Assembly (NCBI GenBank): GCA_002943765.1
Contig: PQWQ01000009.1
Location: 1,116,001 to 1,180,000 of the forward strand
DNA length: 64,000 nucleotides
Reading direction: 5' to 3'
From: Psoroptes ovis
Taxonomy: Eukaryota > Arthropoda > Arachnida > Sarcoptiformes > Psoroptidae
Within the stretch, counting starts at the first letter, position 1. Each line of letters begins with the position of its first letter. Shown here piece by piece: positions 14,901 to 25,100 of the stretch. The notes below the pieces were generated by a model, which had not been told where the DNA came from, made no database searches, and was given only the letters and a program-made list of their open reading frames with translations. Made by a program: the position numbers and the translations under genes.

Positions 14901-17130
14901 TTTTCACGAATACAGTGTGTATATAGACAAGTGAATTATGCCTGCGTTATTTTGCTTCGTCTACGAAAAACATTTTCAGGCCTTTTCAATGTGTTTGTTT
15001 GAATGTTTTTCGTTTCGACCAAAATAAACCAAAGAATTTCCATTCAATTTCCACTTTATTCTCTCCACAATGTATTAGGTTGTCCGAAAAGTTAATTCCG
15101 CTTATTCAATAGAGTCGTTCATGAAAATCGGCCACAACTTTCCGTACAACCTAATATTTTCTCTTCATGGAGAAAAAATAATCGCCAAGAATTTTTTCTG
15201 ACGTAGAACCCGAATTCTATATGTCAAACGATTTCGGTGAATGCCACCACTTTGTTTTTCGAAACTCAAGGCATGAATCGTACGAGAAAATGTTGGAAAT
15301 AGTGGAATATTCGCTTATATTTCAATTCCACCGAATCGAAACCCATTGAAATAGAATAAAATCATCATCATTGATTTCGGTACGCAGACACACTCACATT
15401 AACATGAATAAACATGAACGAAAAAGTCGAAGCATTTTCTTTCGAAAAAAAAAAAATATTCTTGTAATTGAAATAAATGAAATTCTTCGCTTCTTATATT
15501 TTATCGAACCAAAAAATTCTGAAAAAACTGATATATTCTCCAAAAATATATAGCTGCTTTTTTATTGAATATATTCCACACAGAATCTCTGCACACTAAA
15601 ATATTTGGCTGTCCGAAAAGTTCATTCCACTTAATCAATAGAGTTTGTTCATAAAAATCGGCCAAAACTATTCGGACAACCTAATATATATATAGCAAAT
15701 TGTGAATGATATATTCTCTCTTTGAGATATTCAACGATATATGTGATTAGTATTATTTCACATTACAACGATGATGATTATTATTATTATTATTATCATC
15801 ATTTATTAGTTGTTATTTTTATTTTATTTTTTTATGTGCTTGTTTTGCTATTAGTTTAAGTGTGTGTGTGTATGTAAAAAGCAGCAAAGTGAAATGAAAA
15901 TGAAATGAGAATAATTCTAATGTTTTTTGGTTATTATTCTTTGATTGTGTCAAAGCTTTGGGTTATTATTTGCTGTCATTATTTTATTTTTTTATTATTA
16001 TTATTATCATTGTCAATAATACTAATAATAATATTCAATATCAATGAATTAATATTTTTTTTCCAGCACAAAATAAACGAAATGAAATTGAAATAAAACT
16101 GAAAATTGAAATGAAAATAAAAACGTGCAAATAAAAATATAAAAATATATGGTGTTTATATATTGTGTGCGTGTTTATATATTGTGTTCGTGTGCGTGTT
16201 TCTTTCTGTGTGTATATGTGTGTTTTGTTTTTATTATTATTCGTGTGTTTTTAGTGTTATTATTCGTGTTGTTATTCGTGTGTTATCACTATTATCATTA
16301 TTATTATTAATATTTGAATGCACAAATACTGGAATGAAATGTGAAATGTGAAATGAATCAATGAATGAATGAATGAATTTACGACATTTTTTTCCCATTT
16401 CATATTTTTCCATTCTGAAATTAAATTTTCAAAAATTTAATTTGAATTTTTCTTTTTTTTTTCATTTTCATTCAAAAATTTAATAATTCATTTGTGTATT
16501 TATTATAATGTGTTTTTGTGTGTGAATATATTAATGGTGAATGAATGAATGAATATAATTTCTTCATTTCGAAAAAAATATGAATTCTTTCACCGTGAAT
16601 TTTCAATAAATTCTGGTGATATTTTTCTGTGTGAAAAGAAATTCAGAAAAAATTCCTTTACAAATTTTTACCCGAAATGATTTGAATTTTCTTATTCAAT
16701 TCTTAAAGTTGAAAAGTTTCTTTTGAATTTTTTTTTGAAATTTTCCATTGAAATTTCTTCATTGAAAAATTTTTGAATTAATTTAGATGAGATTCTTCAA
16801 TGAATGAATGAATTCAAAAAAAAAATTCAATTTCAATCAAAATCAAGACATAATAATTCTATATGAATTTTGAATATCAATTTTGATGATAATAATCAAA
16901 ATCAAAGGATGTTGTTTTGTAAAAAAAAAAAAAAAAATAATTGAAATTTTTCATTTTTTCGCTCGAATTATTATTGTATGTGAGATTGTTTTTTGTTGTT
17001 TGTTTATCGTTTGTTGTTTATGTTTGTTTAAAATGTCACCAGAATATTCACTGCTGAAGTATATTGTGTATTATTATTATTCAATTATATTCTCAAAATG
17101 TTTGCTTGCCAAACATAATTTCAATCATAT

Positions 17131-17207
<77 letters not shown>

Positions 17208-18246
17208 AATCAATTTTCATTTTATTTTCGAGTAGAAAAATTGTCAAAAATGTCAAATTTTTCTCATTTCACTATGTGATTCTCTCAATATAATTTTCGA
17301 TTTCAGTGATAATCACAATTTGAATTTGTCAATGAATTTTTCCATAAATATATGATATGATTGAATAAAATAGATTCAATCAATAATTTGATGAACAAAA
17401 TCAATCATCAAATAATCAATTATTACATTTTAATTATTTATTTGTTTGATACACTTGAGATGTTTATTGAAGGATTTCCGAAAAATTTTTATGATTCAAT
17501 TTATAGAATTCAATTCCTTGATACGAAACATATTAGTTTGTCCGAAAAGTTCATCCCGCTTAATCGAATAGAGTTGTTCATGAAAATCGGCCAGAACTTT
17601 CCGGACTACGTAACAGAAAACATTCACAAAAAGTTACAAAATTTGCGAAATTTTTTCCCAAAATTTCACATATCACAGATCAATTAATGTCTTTTGATAT
17701 GATGAGTGAAAAAAATATTTTTTTCATCAAAATATTTCACTTAAATCCACTAAATATTTTTTGCATTCAATTAATAATTCATCATCAAAAATTGATCGAT
17801 TGATTGATTCAATCAGCATTATTATTATTTGTTACCATTTTTCCTGTGAGAAAGCACCCTGAAAAAAATTCTTTCAATTCATTCAACCATATTTTTATAG
17901 TGGAATTTTTTCTTAAAAAAAAGATTAGAAATTCTCGAGAATTTTTCATTTTATCTTGAAAAAAAATTCTTGCCAGATTATTACATCACACATACCATCG
18001 ACATCCATTTATTCATTCATATTATTAGGCTGTCCAAAAAGTTCATTTTGCTTATTCAATAGAGTTGTTCACGAAAATCGGCAAGAACTTTCCGGACAAT
18101 CTGTTATTATTATTAGACAAGATAATAATCATATTTCATATTTTATATCTATTCTATTCATTCATTTATTGAATGAAAATAAAATATCAAAATTCTTAAT
18201 ATTTTTTTCAAATGAAAATAAATGAATAGACGAACATTAACACATG

Positions 18247-18282
<36 letters not shown>

Positions 18283-19057
18283 AGATATAAAATACAATTT
18301 GTTTGCATTTATTTATTATCATTTAAATCCATGCTGAAGAAATAAATATTTCTTGATAACAACAGAGCTCAAAAAAGCAAGAAAAAAATCCATTGTCAGC
18401 AATCAATTTTCTTTTGATCTTTGTTGTTGCTGTTGTTGTTATTTCTTTCAATATTTCGATCATTCTTTACAATTTTTCGATCGTTTGTGCTGCTGCTGCC
18501 CGAATACATTTAATTTCATCGAGATTATCGAAACAATTTTTCGCCAACAAAGAATTACAAATAAACAAAAATAGTGGAAAACATTCAAATTAACCGAATC
18601 ATCGTAATATCGTTATCATTTGAAACAAAAAAAAGAAAAATACATTTCAATACTTTAATATGAGCCAGAACACACTAACAAAACACATAAATAATGATAA
18701 ACAAACAAATAATTGTTTTTATAATTTAAAAATAATCAAAAATACGTTTAATTCTGAAAAATTCACATGAAAGAATTGAAAAATAGACATAAATAAACGA
18801 ATTTAAAAAGAATTGATCAGATAAATCAATGTATATGTGTGTGTGTGTCTATTTAAAATGTGTACAAACACACAGTGAGAAAAATATCGAAGAATATATA
18901 AAATGAATCTCCGTGTACATTTATTCTTGGATATTTTAGCAATTCATTCGTTTACTCATTGAGAGAAATATTGATTTACATTTATATATTTGAATTTATT
19001 CAAATATAATAACGAAATTTTAACTAAAAATAAAAATCAATCTAATCTAAAATCAAT

Positions 19058-19127
<70 letters not shown>

Positions 19128-22100
19128 ATTCTAATTATGTAATTATCAAAAATTGAAAATAATCATGATTGAAAATAATTAAAATGACAAATAAATGACA
19201 GAATTTGAATGAGTATATTTGAGTATATTTTCACTTATCGTATTCTCTGTGTATGTATTCTCGTATGTGTGTGTTTTCACCAAAATAAATGACAGAATTT
19301 ACGACAGAAAATATACGAAGATATATTCCCGTTTACTTTGTTTGTATTGGATATATCACTGTGTTTATTTATTTATTTATTTATTTTCCTTTTGAGATTC
19401 TTCTAATTAAAAATAAATAAATAAAAGTAAAAAGTAACTTTTTAATTAAGTAAATGTGACATAACTTGTTCAACTATTTTTGAATATATTTGTATTCAAA
19501 TGCTTTTTGTATTAACGATAATGTGTGTGTGTGTGTGTGTGTGTATTTGATTTTGTTTGTATTATTACCGTGTAAAATAATGATGATGATGATGATGATG
19601 ATGGTAATGATGATAATCATTGATAATATATGTGTTCACCAAACTCTGTACTAATATATCACAGATGATGAATACACCACAAGTGAAAAACACATTCAAA
19701 AATATAAATGAAAATTGTTGTTCAATGTTTTTCGTTTGTTTGTTTGCTTATTTATTCGTTTATTCGTGCTCTAATATACATTATTTTCCATTCAACTTTG
19801 ATTTTGATTTTTTCAATTCAACAAACAAACAAACAACAAAAATAGTTTTCCTTCAATTTTAATTATCTTCATGTAAATTATTATTATTATTCGAGTAAAC
19901 ACAAGCGAATAAACAAATTTTATTCATATGTGTCTTGTCTATCTATGTCTATGTGTGTATGAATTGAGTGGGAGCCGGAGGAAAATTGAATAAACATTTT
20001 CTCCGAGTTTTAACCTTTCAATTTTTTCGAAAAAAAAATTGTCATCATCTTGTATTCATTCTTTTGATTCATTTGAAATTTTCGATTGAACAACTGATCA
20101 AATTGAATTAAATGTCATTTTGTTTTTCTGTTTCTAAGATTGAAAGAATTCTCGCATTGAATTCTTGTGTTCTTGTCGTTTTTTTTTCTTGGTGTATTCT
20201 TTAAATATCCGAAATTCTCGCATATATTCAAATCACTCATTCATATTCATTTCAATTTCGGAATTATTCGCTCTTTGAAAACAATGAATTGATGATATTT
20301 ACAAACGACTATGTCAATTCATCATAACTATTCGCATTAAACAATCCTCGAAAAAAAACAAACACAATCATATATTGATGAAATGATGATCGTCGTTAAT
20401 AAAATATCAACAACAAAATGAATGTGAATAAATATTTGAATGCATTTGAATATAATAATAATTACAATTGCAACAAATTCAGTCAGAGCAAAATAAATTG
20501 AAAAAAAAAAATTTAAAAAATTACAATCAATTCAATTTTACATTAAGATTTACTACATTCAAATATGTATTATTATTATTATTATTAGAATACATGCAAT
20601 TACATGTGTTTGTCTACAATTAGAGGCATAATTTTTGTTATAATTGAAATTTGTATTCATTCATTCCATATTCATTTATTTATTTATTTCATTTGTGCTC
20701 ATATGCTAGTGATATATTGATGATATTTCTTTACGATTTTCAATTCGGGTTATATCATTGACATTTTTCTCTATCTCATTCTCTCTTTGAGTTGTTTTCA
20801 CTTCGGTAATCATCATCATCATCATCATCATAATCATTGTCGTCATATTTTTTATTTTATTTTTCTTAATTCTATTTACCATAATCATTATTTTAATCAA
20901 AAAAATTATTATTATTATTATCATAATCGACCGTGAAGTGATAGTCAAAATGAATGAATGAATGAAAACGCCCGAAAATAGATAGAAAAATTGCGATATA
21001 TTTCATCGTTTTCTTCTAAGAAAAAAAACCGAAAAAAACAGAATTTTTTTTTTTGTCAAGAATTAAGAATTTTATGACATATTTGTTCATTTTGTGTTCT
21101 TCGGTTATTCTTTAATTTACATCGACATAGAAAAATAATAAAATAATTATTTCAGCCAAAAAACATTTTAAATAATAATAATTGACACGATTCAAATGAA
21201 AATATATATTTTCGTTTACCAGTGATGATGAATAGTGATTTGCTGTTAAAATCAATTGAATTTGAAATTAAAAATAAGTCAAATTGATTGAATAATCTCG
21301 ATTTCAATAATTTCAAACATCATCAAAAGAAAATGCTCAAAAAAATTTAAATAAAATTTCAATTTTCAATTCTAAATCCTGACCAAAAACATCATCATTG
21401 ATTAAAATAATTATAATTTCAGCGAGAAATTGTACGATTCGCTGCATCGAATATTTGTAATATATTTATCCAACAATAATAAAAATAATAATAATCACAA
21501 TCAACAATAATCATATTAATAATATGATAACAACAAAAACAGATAGCAATAAAAAAAAACCGTTTCATCTGTGTTTCTCTTGTTTCTACCATTATTTCCC
21601 AATGGGAATAATGAGATATAATACATTTCAATTGTAAAATGTGAATGCACATTTGAGAATCATCGCAAGAAAATTATATAAAATATCATCGTTTTCTATT
21701 CTTTGTTTTGTCTTTGAGAATAAAATTCAAAGATTCAAAGAACTGTTTAGAACAACAAATAATAAATAATGAATATAAAACAAAACAAAACGAAAAAATT
21801 CAATTTTATTTCAATCATAATGTTTCATGATTGAAAAAAATTATTTATTATTATGATGATCATCATCAGCCATTTGAAATGTCAGCCATTCATGAACACA
21901 TATATATTTTTTGGAATTTTGTGATTTAATTTCTTTAAATGAAAAAAATTTAAAATAATCATAATTGATTTGAAAACAAACATTTCAAATGATGATATTG
22001 CATATATGAATTAATGAACATGAATTGAATAATTGAATGTAAAACATAATTTGATTTGAGCAATCATACCATTTACATGTACAAGCGTATTATGTGTGTG

Positions 22101-25100
22101 CATGTGACTGATGATGACATTTGACTAAGCATCATGTTTTAAGAAATCAAAGAATTAAAAAATCAAAAACAACTAAATGATTTGATTGTCTTATGACGAT
22201 TAGTATTATTATTATCATTATCTTTGTTTGAGCAATATAGCGTATTATGTGTGTGCACGACAATGCAACCCACCATAAATGACACTGTAACTAGCTAGCC
22301 AACAAACAAAAACGACCAAATTCAAATTCTACAATGATACAAATAATGAAATAATGAAATTATTGTATCTTAAATAATTCATTCAATATTTCAATTAAAA
22401 AGATTCTTCAAAAAAAAATTCTTGTAATTTTTGTAAATTTGTACCAACATAATTCATTGTTATTAATGTCAAATTATAATTAACAACAACAACAACATTA
22501 TCATTTAATAATATTGTTTTCCGTCCCATTCATATATATAAATATTATATATCAGCATTATCACACAATTAATACAAATTAATTGTTTCATAATTCTTTT
22601 TGTTGTTGTTGTTGTTGTCGTTTATTTTTGTTCTTGTTTTTGTAATTAAATTTTGTTTCAAAGAAATCCGAAAATCTTTGTGAATGAATACTATTATCAA
22701 ATAATAGCCATTTCTATTTTCAAAATTATAAGAATACAAATAATGTATTAACATTTGATTGAAATAATTAGATTGAAATATATAATCCTTATCCAAAATC
22801 CAAAAAATATTTTTTTTTGTATTATATAAATGTATTTAAGAAATTGTATTTGTTTTTTTTGTATACACATTTTGTTGTTCGATGCATTACAACACTAATC
22901 AATAATAATAATCAAAATAATAAGTTCATTGATTTAATCGAAAAAATCATATTCAAGTTATATTAAATCAAATCATTATTATTCAAATCATAGTAAATTT
23001 GAATATATGAAAATAAAAATCCCTGAATTCATGTAATAATCTTAGAAAAAATACAAGAATTAAGAATCAAGAATTAATATAAATTACAAACCAAAAAATT
23101 CTAACATTGAATACTCGGAATAATAATTCTCATAACTTGCTTTTTCTTTCATTTTTTTCGCCCAAACACATTAATCATTCATTCATTCATTCATTTATTC
23201 AATTTATTTATTAATTTATTAGAAATAATATTAATCATTCAAATCAAACTTGTATATTCTGATTTGAGAGTGGAAAGAAAGACGAAGGAAAAAAATTATT
23301 ATTCACGAATATTCTTAAAACGAAACAAGAATTCTGTATAATATAATATAATAATAATTTTAGTAATATAATTTTCGAAATAATTCATTTCAATAACAAG
23401 CTATCAAAGCTGTGTTCGAAATTTTGTGACTGTTTTTTTGGCCTCTTCTCGCAAAAGCCAGAAGAGGAAAGCAGCAGCAGCAGCGGCAGCACTAGTGATA
23501 ATATGACGGCTCAAAAAAAATCTGAGCCATCAAATAAAAATGCTGCAACAAGCGGCGGCCATCATCATCCATGTACGGCGGCTAAAACATTGGCCAATTT
23601 ATCGACAACTTCGTTATCATCAACGACGATGTCGATGCAAACCAATGAACAACCATCATCACAAACAACAACCAAAGTAAAAACAATGAAAAATAAAGCC
23701 GCCGCAACAAAAAAACCTAAAACAACAACAACAATTGTTAAATGTTCAGATTTAACTAAAAGTTCATTACAAAATAATACGATTTGTTCAAAATCAAATT
23801 CAAATGAATCAAAATTTAATGTTGATAATGTAAATAATAATAATAATAATAATAAATCAAATCAATCTGATGATGATGATGATGAAAATATTCATAAAAA
23901 TCAGCGATCAACAACAACAACAACAACATCAGCATCAGTATCAACATCAACAACCACAACAACATCATTGATACAATCAATGCCACATCCACATCATTTA
24001 GCTCATCAACATACTTATCCAAAAATATCGCTCACATCGATACCATCATCTGGTTGTATCAAAGAAGAAGAATTTGATGATGATTACAATAATCATCAAT
24101 ATTATCGTCGAAGAAAAGCTAATGATGATGATTATAGTGATGATGTATCGAATAAAACAAATAGTTCATCGATATACGATAAACGACGTCTTAGTGCTCA
24201 ATATGGTATCAATGATAATGATAATCAATTGTTAGATAGATCAATATCATATGATAATCGACAACAATCGCAACAACAACAACCACAACATCATTATCAT
24301 CGTAATATACGTAAACGTAATGATAATTATCGTCGTTCCGAAGATTATGATGATGATTCAAGTATTTATTCACCTGGTATTAATTCAAATGAAGGTATTA
24401 ATCGTAATGATAGTACTCATAATACTAACGATAATACAAGTGGTGGTGCAAACATTCCACGAACATTTAGTACATCGGCTTTGAGAATGAAAAATCGTAG
24501 TTTTTTCTGGGACCGTTTACAAGCTGCACCAAGGTGAGGCAAAAAAAACATAGAAATTCAATATCATAAATTTCACATTCGATTCATCCATTCATTCATT
24601 GTGTAAGATAATGGCTTCCAATATATTAATGAATCAATTAAATTGATTAGTTTTTATCTTTTGGAAAACTTTGAGAAAAAAATTCTTGAACAAAATTTGA
24701 CTTTTGTTCAAATGCTATCAGTGTATGTGCGTTGTGTATGTATGTATTTTGTCAATGTGTTCGTGTGTGTGCAAAAAATAAATTGCTAAATTTATTTTAT
24801 TTTTTATTTTCAATCGACTCGAATGAAATGTTTTGATCATTATTTTTCCACATCTTTTACTGTTTTTTCTTGATTATATTTTTGGCCCAAACATATGTGA
24901 TACGGATGTTTCAATATAATATAAAAATATAATCGGCTTATATATTTCGGAAAGGAATAAATTTTCATTTATAATTCTTCATCGTTATTTCTCGCAAAAT
25001 TTTTCAATTTTTTCCATTTTTTTCTCCTTTTTTTTGGATCAAAATTCATATAAATTAAGAATTATATTTCTCTTATTTTTGGTCTCTGAATTTTCATTAT

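Larger units (their letters stand above)
11810..23363 (+). other. long intron of PDE4/dunce
   Basis: About 11.5 kb without a supportable exon. It holds four MITE copies (15075, 15603, 17533, 18025), microsatellites (AG 14716-14740, GT 17134-17206, ATT 18247-18281, GA 19062-19122, GAT 19580-19603) and many ATT, ATTT and AAT runs. Short ORFs here are translations of these repeats. Confidence 0.55.

Noticed and set aside
16883..17293. 136-codon ORF with a long Val-Cys repeat
   Set aside because: It is the translated GT microsatellite.
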